Of a DNA stretch of 64,000 bases, positions 1-7,992 are shown piece by piece. The stretch covers positions 1 through 64,000 of the forward strand of contig JBLHSG010000015.1 in assembly GCA_047626725.1 (NCBI GenBank). The letters are read 5' to 3'. Position 1 is the stretch's first letter, and the number at the start of each line of letters is the position of its first letter. The notes below the pieces were generated by a model that ran no database searches, was not told where the DNA came from, and saw nothing but the letters and a program-made list of their open reading frames with translations. The translations under genes and the position numbers were made by a program. This DNA comes from Ascidiaceihabitans sp034111945. GTDB taxonomy: Bacteria > Pseudomonadota > Alphaproteobacteria > Rhodobacterales > Rhodobacteraceae.

Positions 1-66
1 CATTTACATTAAACCCTTATAAACAAGGCTCAATCGGATGTCACTGGACTTTAAAATATGGTGAAA

Positions 67-142
67 TGGTGCCCCCACACGGACTCGAACCGCGGACCTA
101 TTGATTACAAATCAATTGCTCTACCAGCTGAGCTATAGGGGC
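67..142 (-). tRNA. tRNA-Thr (anticodon TGT)
   Basis: On the minus strand the sequence folds as a 76-nt tRNA. The acceptor arm starts GCCCCTA and pairs with TGGGGGC, followed by discriminator A and an encoded CCA at 69-67. The anticodon stem ATTGA/TCAAT encloses the loop TTTGTAA, which places TGT at positions 34-36. The T arm contains GGTTCGAACC. The D arm has the usual AGCTCAGCTGGTAGAGC form. It decodes ACA and wobble Thr codons. Confidence 0.96.
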
Positions 143-268
143 ACTACGAGGGCGTTTAATGTGATTGATCGCGTCGCGCAAGACGAAAAATGACACCTCT
201 TTCAAGGTTTTCCTAATCCTCTTTTGCGATATAACGAGAACAGCAAAAACTTTGAGTTAGGCAGGATC

Positions 269-1144
269 ATGCAGCTCGTTTTACACGCCGGAGCACACTT
301 TACCGAAGAGGAACGACTGCTGAAATGCTTGCTGAGCAATCGCGAGGCGTTTTCAAAGCGTGGGGTCGCCGTGCCGGGCCCCGGAAAATATCGCGATTTG
401 ATCCGTCACACGCTGCATGCGCTGAAAACCGCGCCGCCAGCCGAAGGCGCGCGTGACGTTATGTTGGACGCAATTTTGGACGAAGAAGACGCGGAGCGGA
501 TGATCTTATCCAACGCACATTTCTTTGGGTTTGCCATGTCAGCCGTGCGCGGTGGCGTGCTTTATCCGACGTCAGCCGTAAAATTACAGCAATTTTGCAG
601 CCTATTCCCTGACGATCAAATCGAATTGTTTTTCGCGATCAAGAACCCGGCGACGTTTTTACCGGCGATCTATCAAAAATCCAAAGCCCCTAATTTACAA
701 AGCTTTTTGGGCGTCCCTGATCCTTGTGACATCCGTTGGTCAGACATGCTGATGGCGTTGCGCGCGGCCTGTCCGAATGTGGCGATCACCGTCTGGTGCT
801 CTGAGGATGCGCCGCTGATCTGGGCTCAAATCGTGCGCGAAATGGCCGGGCTTGAACATGGTGAAAAGATCATAGGTGGCTTTGATCTGTTGCGCGAAAT
901 TATGTCGCCTGAAGGCATGAAACGCTTTCGCGCCTATCTAAAAACGCATCCGGTAATGACAGAAATGCAAAAACGCCGCGTGATTGCAGCGTTTCTGGAT
1001 AAATTCGCGATCGAGGATCAGATCGAAGAAGAGCTGGATATGCCCGGTTGGACCACCGAAATGGTCGACAACCTAAGCGATGCGTACGACGAGGATGTCT
1101 TTGCGATCCAACGTATTCCGGGCGTGAGCGTCATTATTCCGTAA
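269..1144 (+). CDS. Conserved hypothetical protein (unassigned)
   Basis: A 291-residue protein whose function I do not recognise. The N-terminus (MQLVLHAGAHFTEEER) has the feel of a nucleotide- or PAPS-binding loop of sulfotransferase-like proteins that recur in Rhodobacteraceae, but a full P-loop is not evident. The rest is mixed alpha/beta with an acidic C-terminal third. No signal peptide or membrane segment is visible, so it is probably cytosolic. I chose the ATG at 269 because AGGA lies just upstream and the recognisable hydrophobic strand starts there; an in-frame ATG at 224 would add 15 polar residues. The gene stands alone between tRNA-Thr and gapR. Confidence 0.7.
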   Translation: MQLVLHAGAHFTEEERLLKCLLSNREAFSKRGVAVPGPGKYRDLIRHTLHALKTAPPAEGARDVMLDAILDEEDAERMILSNAHFFGFAMSAVRGGVLYPTSAVKLQQFCSLFPDDQIELFFAIKNPATFLPAIYQKSKAPNLQSFLGVPDPCDIRWSDMLMALRAACPNVAITVWCSEDAPLIWAQIVREMAGLEHGEKIIGGFDLLREIMSPEGMKRFRAYLKTHPVMTEMQKRRVIAAFLDKFAIEDQIEEELDMPGWTTEMVDNLSDAYDEDVFAIQRIPGVSVIIP

Positions 1145-1196
1145 CCGAATAACGCGCTCAGCGCCACAGTCAGGCAAGGTGCCAACGTCGCGTGGG

Positions 1197-1457
1197 CTAC
1201 ATGCCCAACGCTTCTTTATACATCTCAAGAATGGCTTCTTCTTCGGCGATGTCGTTCTGGTCACGCTTGCGCAAAGAAATTATTTTACGCAACACCTTGG
1301 TGTCGTAGCCGCGCGATTTGGCCTCTGCCATCACTTCTTTTTGCTGCTCGGCGAGGTCTTTTTTCTCGGCATCCAAGCGTTCAACCCGTTCGACAAACTG
1401 GCGCAATTCGTCTGCTGTGACACGGTAGCTTTCGGCATTTGTGGCGGTCTCGGTCAT
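1197..1457 (-). CDS. gapR: GapR-family nucleoid-associated protein (DUF2312)
   Basis: This 86-residue protein matches the short, highly charged coiled-coil DUF2312 family. In Caulobacter the member GapR binds overtwisted AT-rich DNA ahead of replication forks and helps topoisomerases. Visible features are the conserved start of the domain (VTADELRQFVERVERLD), a Lys/Glu-rich helix and the block around KVLRKIISLRKRD near residues 54-66. The length fits the family. The ATG at 1457 is the first residue of the recognisable domain; upstream in-frame residues look like non-coding sequence. It is transcribed away from a small membrane protein gene across a 156-bp divergent intergenic region. Confidence 0.9.
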   Translation of the reverse strand: MTETATNAESYRVTADELRQFVERVERLDAEKKDLAEQQKEVMAEAKSRGYDTKVLRKIISLRKRDQNDIAEEEAILEMYKEALGM

Positions 1458-1613
1458 GTCGGGGCTCCTAGGGTTGATGCAGTTGGTTTCAGCCATCGGT
1501 TTTGCGCAGATTATTTGTGCCAACGGCGTGACTGGACCACTCGATACCCGCGCAAACAATGGCCTGCAATGGGCGATCTTGCCCGATCCGGTTTTTTCGG
1601 ATAGCGAGCATGC

Positions 1614-1853
1614 ATGGAACAGCAAAACACTTCACTTTTTGACATCATCATCTGGTCAGGGGCCGCGATTTCGCTGATCGGTCTGCTGGGTATTTTGGGG
1701 TGCGTCGTCAAAGTCGTTCGCGCGCGCAGTGCCAAACTGCCCGACGATGAAATGCAGGCTGTTTTACAGTCTGTCTTGCCGCTGAATTTGGGCGCTTTGT
1801 TTTTGTCGATCATCGGTTTGATGATGGTTGGCGTCGGCATCGCATTTTCCTGA
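1614..1853 (+). CDS. Small two-helix membrane protein, unknown function
   Basis: A 79-residue protein with two hydrophobic segments, roughly residues 9-31 (IIIWSGAAISLIGLLGILG region) and 54-78. They are joined by a polar, positively then negatively charged loop (VRARSAKLPDDEMQ). The organisation suggests an inner-membrane hairpin protein. I do not recognise a named family. It begins 156 bp from divergent gapR and ends 25 bp before the YeeE-type gene, so it may be read with the sulfur-transport genes, but nothing in the protein proves that link. Confidence 0.7.
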   Translation: MEQQNTSLFDIIIWSGAAISLIGLLGILGCVVKVVRARSAKLPDDEMQAVLQSVLPLNLGALFLSIIGLMMVGVGIAFS

Positions 1854-1878
1854 TACTGCAAAAACCGGAGAACTACTG

Positions 1879-2301
1879 ATGCCAATGGACTGGATTTTCG
1901 GATTGATCGGCGGCCTGCTCATTGGGTTGGCTGGCGCAGTTTACTTGCTCGGCAATGGTCGCGTGATGGGGGCCAGTGGCATTATCGGCGGACTGGTTGA
2001 TGGCACCGCGCACAGTGCATGGGCTGAACGCCTCGCGTTTTTGGCAGCCCTGATTGCTGTGCCTGCAATTTTGCAATTTGGTCTGCCCGTCGTCACCGGC
2101 GCGGCAAGTGCGCCGTTTTTACTGATCGCCGCGGGCTTGTGTGTTGGCGTTGGAACACGCTTGGCAAACGGGTGCACATCCGGTCACGGCGTGTGCGGAA
2201 TTTCACGATTTTCACCACGCGGGATCGTCGCCACATTGATCTACATAGGCGCTGGGGTGGTGACGGTTGTCATCCTGCGCGCAATGGTTGGGACGATATG
2301 A
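1879..2301 (+). CDS. YeeE/YedE-family sulfur transporter, N-terminal half
   Basis: A 140-residue, very hydrophobic protein with about four membrane segments. It carries the YeeE/YedE signature NGCTSGHGVCG (Cys99 and Cys106). In this family conserved cysteines inside the membrane pass thiosulfate or related sulfur species inward. The first half also shows the typical GASGIIGG loop near residues 31-38. The protein covers only half of a full-length YeeE; the other half is encoded by the next gene, whose ATG overlaps this stop as ATGA. The start at 1879 is preceded by GGAG. The substrate is inferred from the family. Confidence 0.85.
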   Translation: MPMDWIFGLIGGLLIGLAGAVYLLGNGRVMGASGIIGGLVDGTAHSAWAERLAFLAALIAVPAILQFGLPVVTGAASAPFLLIAAGLCVGVGTRLANGCTSGHGVCGISRFSPRGIVATLIYIGAGVVTVVILRAMVGTI

Positions 2302-2732
2302 TGCGAGTTATTTTGGCAGCGATTGCAGGCGGATTATTCGGCGCGGGCCTGCATCTGTCGGGCATGACAGATACGACCAAAGTACAAGGATTTCTTGACC
2401 TTTTTGGCGCGTGGGACCCGACGCTGGCCTTTGTGATGGGTGGTGCAATTGTGCCGATGGCGATTGCATGGCGCATGGTTCCTGGCCGCACGCCTTTGGT
2501 GGGGGGGGATTTTGCCCCTGCCCCTGATCCGCTGCTTGATCGTCGCCTGATTGTCGGATCGATCCTGTTCGGAATCGGTTGGGGTCTGATCGGATTATGC
2601 CCTGGACCTGCGCTTGCCTCCCTTAGTTATGGCGGTTGGACTGGCGCGGTATTTTTGATCGCGATGCTTGCAGGTATGTGGTGTGCACCACGGCTCAGCC
2701 CTTATCTGGACAGGACCGGACAAGCAGTCTAA
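2298..2732 (+). CDS. YeeE/YedE-family sulfur transporter, C-terminal half (DUF6691-like)
   Basis: A 144-residue integral membrane protein forming the second half of a split YeeE/YedE transporter. It has about four hydrophobic segments and the conserved GLCPGPALASL motif, whose cysteine corresponds to the second in-membrane sulfur relay site. It starts at 2298 with ATGA overlapping the preceding stop (a second ATG follows at 2301), so translation is probably coupled and the two halves made in equal amounts. The gene after it, 9 bp downstream, encodes a Cys-loop protein often linked to sulfide metabolism. Confidence 0.85.
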   Translation: MMRVILAAIAGGLFGAGLHLSGMTDTTKVQGFLDLFGAWDPTLAFVMGGAIVPMAIAWRMVPGRTPLVGGDFAPAPDPLLDRRLIVGSILFGIGWGLIGLCPGPALASLSYGGWTGAVFLIAMLAGMWCAPRLSPYLDRTGQAV

Positions 2733-2741
2733 ACCATCGAA

Positions 2742-3179
2742 ATGGACATACGCGCAATTACCGACACTTACTATGTAGCCCCTCAAATCGCGCCAAGCGA
2801 TCTGCCTGACATCGCGGCAGCCGGGATCAAAACCATCATCTGCAACCGGCCGGACGAAGAAGTTCCGCCGAGCCACTGTGCAGCAGAGTTGGAAATCGCA
2901 ACACATGCGGCAGGTTTGACGTTTCACATCCTGCCATTGACGCATCAAACCATGACGTTGGATGTGATTGCGCAGCACATGGAGTTGGTAAAAAGTGCGG
3001 GTCCGGTTCTGGCTTATTGCGCGTCTGGAACACGTTGTACAATTGCTTGGGCAATCGGATCTGCGGCCCAGGGGTTGGACATTGACGATATTCTAGCTGC
3101 CGCGCGCCAAGGTGGTTACGCTTTGGACAGCATGCGCCCAACGTTGCAATCAGCGGCAGACGCGGGCACCAAAACTTAA
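2742..3179 (+). CDS. DUF442/TIGR01244-type phosphatase or sulfurtransferase-like protein
   Basis: A 145-residue cytosolic protein resembling the phosphatase-like domain of Blh (beta-lactamase-hydrolase-like) proteins. It has NRPDEE near residues 35-40 and the Cys loop C93-A-S-G-T-R-C99, matching the CxxGxR-type active loop. In blh/bigR gene sets this domain works with sulfur dioxygenase and YeeE transporters in sulfide handling. Here it follows the two YeeE halves by 9 bp, supporting a role as persulfide acceptor or sulfurtransferase rather than protein phosphatase. No dioxygenase domain or BigR regulator is in the window. Its stop overlaps the convergent stop of the FliM-like gene by 4 bp. 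Confidence 0.78.
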   Translation: MDIRAITDTYYVAPQIAPSDLPDIAAAGIKTIICNRPDEEVPPSHCAAELEIATHAAGLTFHILPLTHQTMTLDVIAQHMELVKSAGPVLAYCASGTRCTIAWAIGSAAQGLDIDDILAAARQGGYALDSMRPTLQSAADAGTKT

Positions 3180-4381
3180 CCGGTTTTCATCATATCAGCG
3201 AGGTCTGGCAGGTCGGCAAGGTCAGGCAGATCATCCAACTCTGGCAATCCTGCAATATCCGGTAACGCCGCCTTTGGTGTCGACATTTTCAGATCAGGCA
3301 AATCTGCCAAATCGCCAATATCCGGCAAGCCAGCATTGAAATCTGTCATAGGTGCCTCGTCCATCGTCAGATCAGGCAGCGCGGCGAGCATGCCGGGGGC
3401 GTTCGCATTGCGCCGTTGCCCGGTTGGCAATGCTTCAATTTCGGGCAGGTCGAGTCCCTCAAGATCTGACATTCGGCGACGGGGTTGCGTGGCATGAATA
3501 GGTTCGCGCGCCAGACGCAAGGCGCGCACGCCAGCGATTTGACCCAATGTACCCGACCCGATCACCTGTCCCGTCGCTGCAACAACCTGGGTTTCAGGGA
3601 ATGTATTTTGCGGCAGCTGCAATATTTGTCCCACATGCAACCCTTCGACTGTGGCCAATGGCAGGGTCAAATTGCACAGCACCATGTTCAAATCCGCAGG
3701 CAAACGCATGACCGCATCGTTCAGGGTTTGTGGCACAGGAGGTTGTTCATTTTCGCCGCTTGCGTCGTCAGAATCGTAAACAGACACGGCTGGAACATGC
3801 GGAAGTATGAGCGTTAAATCACCTTGCCGCGCGCCGCTTGCCATATCGACGGTCAAACGCACCACATGATAATCTTGCGCATCCAGCGCCATGCCCATCA
3901 CCCGCGCATCATCCGCACGCGCGCCAAAACTATAGCCCGTCATCATCCGCTTTTCGGCGTCAATTTCAAGCAATGGGGCAATGCGTTCAAACAGCGCGTC
4001 AAGCAACGGCGCTACCATTGCGGCATCCGTCGCCGTCATCCTGCGGGAATTTCCCAGCGGCGCGGTTACCCGCCCCATCGTTTGTTGTTGGATCAAACCA
4101 CCGACAATGTCAGGCGCGATAATCGCTGCACCAACACGGCAATCAGGGCCATCCAACAACGCCAACAAAGACGTATCGTCAAAGAACGAGGCACAGGCAT
4201 CACATGTCGTTTGCTCAACCGCGATACCAATCACAGCCAAAGGCATATCGAACAAGTCGTCGGCAATTCGCGCGGCTTGCAAACGCAACACCTTGGCAAG
4301 GGTCATGACCCGCGCCTGATGCACTTGCTTGCCTGCTGACGCCTTACGCTGCAGGATTGATTGTGGTTGTTCTACGCTCAT
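3176..4381 (-). CDS. FliM/FliN-family (SpoA domain) protein with LPDL-repeat tail
   Basis: A 401-residue protein. The middle resembles the FliM core. The SpoA/FliN-like surface domain is seen around residues 250-315 (LPADLNMVLCNLTLPLA and a following beta-rich GQILQLP stretch). FliM and FliN form the flagellar switch C-ring; no other flagellar gene is nearby, so this may be an orphan or dedicated C-ring-like component. The last 70 residues repeat short LPDL/LPDI/DLADLPDL units separated by acidic residues, which is unusual. The start at 4381 has a strong GGCGGAGGCG ribosome site; in-frame codons further upstream lack one. Confidence 0.75.
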   Translation of the reverse strand: MSVEQPQSILQRKASAGKQVHQARVMTLAKVLRLQAARIADDLFDMPLAVIGIAVEQTTCDACASFFDDTSLLALLDGPDCRVGAAIIAPDIVGGLIQQQTMGRVTAPLGNSRRMTATDAAMVAPLLDALFERIAPLLEIDAEKRMMTGYSFGARADDARVMGMALDAQDYHVVRLTVDMASGARQGDLTLILPHVPAVSVYDSDDASGENEQPPVPQTLNDAVMRLPADLNMVLCNLTLPLATVEGLHVGQILQLPQNTFPETQVVAATGQVIGSGTLGQIAGVRALRLAREPIHATQPRRRMSDLEGLDLPEIEALPTGQRRNANAPGMLAALPDLTMDEAPMTDFNAGLPDIGDLADLPDLKMSTPKAALPDIAGLPELDDLPDLADLPDLADMMKTG

Positions 4382-4503
4382 CGCCTCCGCCAAAATGGTC
4401 GGGTTTATCGTTATATATAGTGATAGGCTTGCAGAGGTTACCAAGGCCTTTAAACGCGCAGTTTTAGGCAAAATATCTATGCCAACTGTGTGATTGGCCT
4501 AAA

Positions 4504-7188
4504 TTATTGCGCCGCCAAGGCCACATTTTGCGGCAAACGCACGACAAAACGATTGCCGTCGGTCATTGGCAGGTAAAAAATATCGCCCCCCAGACGCGCC
4601 ATGATTTCGCGACAGATCGCCAGACCTAAGCCCGCACCACTGCCATCCTGATCATCAATGCGCGCGAATTTTTCAAAGATCAGCGCGCGCGTGTCGTTCG
4701 GGATCGGCACACCATTGTCCGTGAACATGACCTCGATATGGGCCCCGTCCTCGCGCAGTTCGATCGTCAGTTCCGGGATGTTTGCCTTGCAATATTTTTG
4801 CGCGTTGCTGACCAGATTGATGAACACCTGTGCGAGGCGATCAAGGTCTGTGTGCACCATCACCGGTACCGGCCCATTGATGCGTTTGATGCGCAACGTC
4901 GCCCCGCCCGCTTGGGTCGTGGCCACCGCGTGATCGATCACATCATCCATCGCGCCGGTTGCCTCGTTCAGGCTGACTTGACCGTTTTCAAGCACACTAA
5001 GGTCCAGCAAATCATCCAACAGCCGCGTCAGGCGAATGGCCTCAACGTGGATAATCGAGGCGTATTTGGTCTTTTCCTCGCCACTTAGCCGTTTCGTGTC
5101 GCGCAGAATTTCCGAGAACGACCGGATCGACGTCATCGGCGTGCGCAATTCGTGACTGATCTGGCTCAGAAACGCGTCTTTTTGCACCGACAATTGCGTC
5201 AGCTTACCGTTGGCGACACGCAGTTGACGGGCGGTATCGGACAGTTCGGTTGATTTGGCCTCAAGCTGGCTGGAGTATTCAAGAAGCTGTGCAGATTCGT
5301 CAGCAACCGCCATCAAATCATGCACAGAAACGGACGTGCCGCCGACCAATTGGCTGATCATCGCGTGTGCCGTCGCCGCCCCCACAGAGGCCGCCAATTC
5401 GCGTTCAAGGCGCTGCAGAAAATCAGGTGACGGTTCCGGCAAATGCCCATCGACGCCTTGTTTGCGCGCCTCGTTGCGAAACAGGTCCTGTGCCTCGCGT
5501 GCGCCCAAAATCCGCTGCGCCATAATCATCAAGTCTTCGCTTTCGGCAACGGATGCGCTCCAGCCGCGCGCGTGTCCTGAGTGGGCAAAAATGTTGACAA
5601 ATTGCGCACCCTGCAAGCGTTCCAGCGGCGTCGGGAATGACACCAATGATCCAACAATGAACGCGCCCGTGTTCAACATCAGCGACCACAAAACCGCATG
5701 CACGGTCGGATCTAACCCTTCGACCCCGAACAAGGCCTGCGGGCGCAACCAGTGAATACCAAACGGGCCAAAATCAAACACCGACTGGCTTAGCACCACG
5801 TCCGCGCCAAAACTGGGCAAAAGTGACGCGTAAATCCAAATCGTGAACCCCGTGATCAAACCGCACAGCGCCCCCACCCGCGTCGCCCCACGCCAAAAAA
5901 TACCACCCATCATCGAGGGCAAAAATTGCGCGACACCAGCAAATGAAATCAGGCCAATCGCCGCCAACGCGCCACTGCCCCCCGAAATGCGATAATATAG
6001 ATAGCCCAGCGCGATAATGATCAGGATCGACGCGCGCCGCGACAGGATCACGACACTGCGCACATCGCCGGACACCGACGCGCCCTCGCCTTGCATCGAC
6101 AGGTAAATCGGCATGACCACGTGGTTCGACACCATCGTCGACAGGGCCAAGGTCGCGACAATCACCATCGACGTCGCGGACGAAAATCCGCCCAGAAAAC
6201 TAAGGATCGCAAGCCCGTCTTGGCCTTGTGACAAGGGAACGGTCAAAACGAACAAATCTGGGTTCGATCCTGCTGGTAACAGATCAAGGCCGACAACCGC
6301 GATGGGCACCACAAACAGGCTCATCAACATCATGTAAATCGGGAACGCCCACGAGGCGATGTGCAAATGCCGTTCGTCATCGTTTTCAACGACCAAGACC
6401 TGAAACATCCGCGGCAGGCACAAAAACGCAGCACCAGACAGCACGGTCAAAGCCGCCCAGCGACTGCGATCCATGTGCCATTGCCCGATTTCAGAGGCAT
6501 CAATACGCGCCATTGTTTCGCTGATTCCACCGGAAATGCCCCAAACAACAAAAATACCAACGGCCAACAGCGCGACCAATTTCACCACCGCCTCGACCGC
6601 GACGGCAATCACCACACCGTCGTGACGTTCGTTCGCATTTAGATTGCGGGTGCCAAAAATCACCGTGAAAAGCGCAAGGCCCAGTGCCACCCAGAACCCT
6701 GCCGACAACAGGTTCATACCACCGTCCGTGGCCCCGCTGGGATCTGCAAAAATCGACAGAGACAAGGTCACAGATTGCAATTGCAGCGCGATGTACGGTG
6801 TCACACCAATCACGGCCATGACCGTCACAATGATCGCCAGCGTGTTGGATTTACCGTAGCGCGCAGAAATCAAATCAGCGACAGACGTGACCCGCTGCGT
6901 GCGCCCGATCCGCACCAATTTACGCAGCATCCACCACCAGCCGATCATCACCAAAGACGGGCCCAGATAAATGGTCACAAATTCCATACCGGAACGCGCA
7001 GCGTAGCCAACCGCGCCATAAAATGTCCACGCGGTGCAATAGATCGACAAGGACAATGTATAGACCAGCGGTGATCGCAACCACGCGCCTTTGCCCCGCG
7101 CCGCCGCCCGTTCGGCCACAAACGCCACCCCGAACAACAGCGTCACATACGCAAGGCAAACGCCGATCAGTAAGTTAACGGAGGCCAT
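4504..7188 (-). CDS. SSS-type sensor histidine kinase (sodium/solute symporter-like input domain)
   Basis: An 894-residue inner-membrane protein. The first roughly 550 residues form a sodium/solute symporter-like (PutP/CbrA type) domain with about 12-13 hydrophobic segments. Then come a coiled linker and a kinase core: H-box SHELRTPMTS with phospho-acceptor His679, N-box NLVSNAQKY, G1 box DNGVPI and G2 box GAGLGLAICREI. Such kinases are thought to sense or follow uptake of a solute such as an amino or organic acid; the substrate cannot be read here. Its ATG overlaps the stop of a small membrane protein gene (TAATG), and a receiver gene lies just upstream, giving an operon receiver > small protein > kinase. 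Confidence 0.93.
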   Translation of the reverse strand: MASVNLLIGVCLAYVTLLFGVAFVAERAAARGKGAWLRSPLVYTLSLSIYCTAWTFYGAVGYAARSGMEFVTIYLGPSLVMIGWWWMLRKLVRIGRTQRVTSVADLISARYGKSNTLAIIVTVMAVIGVTPYIALQLQSVTLSLSIFADPSGATDGGMNLLSAGFWVALGLALFTVIFGTRNLNANERHDGVVIAVAVEAVVKLVALLAVGIFVVWGISGGISETMARIDASEIGQWHMDRSRWAALTVLSGAAFLCLPRMFQVLVVENDDERHLHIASWAFPIYMMLMSLFVVPIAVVGLDLLPAGSNPDLFVLTVPLSQGQDGLAILSFLGGFSSATSMVIVATLALSTMVSNHVVMPIYLSMQGEGASVSGDVRSVVILSRRASILIIIALGYLYYRISGGSGALAAIGLISFAGVAQFLPSMMGGIFWRGATRVGALCGLITGFTIWIYASLLPSFGADVVLSQSVFDFGPFGIHWLRPQALFGVEGLDPTVHAVLWSLMLNTGAFIVGSLVSFPTPLERLQGAQFVNIFAHSGHARGWSASVAESEDLMIMAQRILGAREAQDLFRNEARKQGVDGHLPEPSPDFLQRLERELAASVGAATAHAMISQLVGGTSVSVHDLMAVADESAQLLEYSSQLEAKSTELSDTARQLRVANGKLTQLSVQKDAFLSQISHELRTPMTSIRSFSEILRDTKRLSGEEKTKYASIIHVEAIRLTRLLDDLLDLSVLENGQVSLNEATGAMDDVIDHAVATTQAGGATLRIKRINGPVPVMVHTDLDRLAQVFINLVSNAQKYCKANIPELTIELREDGAHIEVMFTDNGVPIPNDTRALIFEKFARIDDQDGSGAGLGLAICREIMARLGGDIFYLPMTDGNRFVVRLPQNVALAAQ

Positions 7189-7514
7189 TACAGGTCTGTC
7201 GTTTCAGGACTATTTTTCGAAGCTTTGCCCGTCAAAACATCTGTCAGGCGGCTCCATAATCCGGCGGCGCACGCGATTAGCACCAACCAGACCACAAACA
7301 CATATGTCACCGCTTGGGACATTTTAATCGGGCGCACGGCATCGACGGCCCCAGCAGAATCAGCCACCGGCCACAGCACCGGCACCATCCACAACAACAT
7401 CCCCACCAGCGGCAACAGACGCAGCGCGTCCATCAAACGGCGTTGGCGATAACTGCGGTGTTCCAGAAAAACCGGCGGGGCCGCGCGGACCGGAGGGGTT
7501 GGTTTCTTGCCCAT
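7188..7514 (-). CDS. Small two-helix membrane protein of the sensor kinase operon
   Basis: A 108-residue protein with a proline-rich cytosolic start, a segment around residues 29-50 (ALRLLPLVGMLLWMVPVLW) and a second around 66-90, ending in a polar tail. It is unassigned. Its stop codon shares bases with the kinase start (TAATG) and its start is 3 bp after the receiver stop, so the three genes are almost certainly one transcript with coupled translation. The architecture resembles the small DUF485/YhjB-like partners of sodium/solute symporters, which suggests but does not prove a subunit role for the SSS domain. Confidence 0.78.
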   Translation of the reverse strand: MGKKPTPPVRAAPPVFLEHRSYRQRRLMDALRLLPLVGMLLWMVPVLWPVADSAGAVDAVRPIKMSQAVTYVFVVWLVLIACAAGLWSRLTDVLTGKASKNSPETTDL

Positions 7515-7517
7515 CCC

Positions 7518-7886
7518 TTAGGTGTGCGTCAGGTCGCGCACGGCGTTCAGCACCTCGGTGTTTGAAAACGGTTTGGTCATGAAACGACTGACGCCTGCCT
7601 CTTCGGCTTGGGTGCGATCCCGCATCTGCCCGCGCGCCGTCAGCATCAGGATCGGCAACGCATCATAGGCCGTGTCGCTGCGCAATTCGGTCAAAATGTC
7701 CAAACCGCTTTTGCCCGGCAACATGTGATCCAGCATCAGCAGATCAGGTGCCACATCGCGCACGCGCGCCACAGCTGTCGCCCCGTCAACATGCGTATCC
7801 ACATGCCAGCCCTCACGGCTTAATAGAAATGTAATGGCTTCGATGATGTTTGGCTCATCTTCCACCAGCAGAACACGTTTGCGCAT
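7518..7886 (-). CDS. Single-domain response regulator (CheY-like receiver)
   Basis: A 122-residue stand-alone receiver domain. The acidic pair is Glu9-Asp10, the phospho-acceptor is Asp53 in LLMLDHMLPG, the switch Thr is Thr83 (MLTARG), and the conserved Lys is Lys105 (TKPF). There is no DNA-binding output domain. It is first in the operon with the small membrane protein and the SSS-type kinase, so it is the likely phosphotransfer partner of that kinase and may signal by protein contact. The start at 7886 has GAGAGGAT upstream on the minus strand. Confidence 0.93.
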   Translation of the reverse strand: MRKRVLLVEDEPNIIEAITFLLSREGWHVDTHVDGATAVARVRDVAPDLLMLDHMLPGKSGLDILTELRSDTAYDALPILMLTARGQMRDRTQAEEAGVSRFMTKPFSNTEVLNAVRDLTHT

Positions 7887-7992
7887 GTTCGGATATCCTC
7901 TCCCTTAAGGCACGCGCACGAACAGACCAGCTGTTCCTCCCTGTACGTGTGCCCCGTAATTTGGGTGACTATCCTTGGTTTTGGGCAGGCTG

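Noticed and set aside
2836..3141. Open frame opposite the Cys-loop gene.
   Set aside because: Shadow of the plus-strand gene, rich in Cys and Pro in no pattern, no ribosome site.
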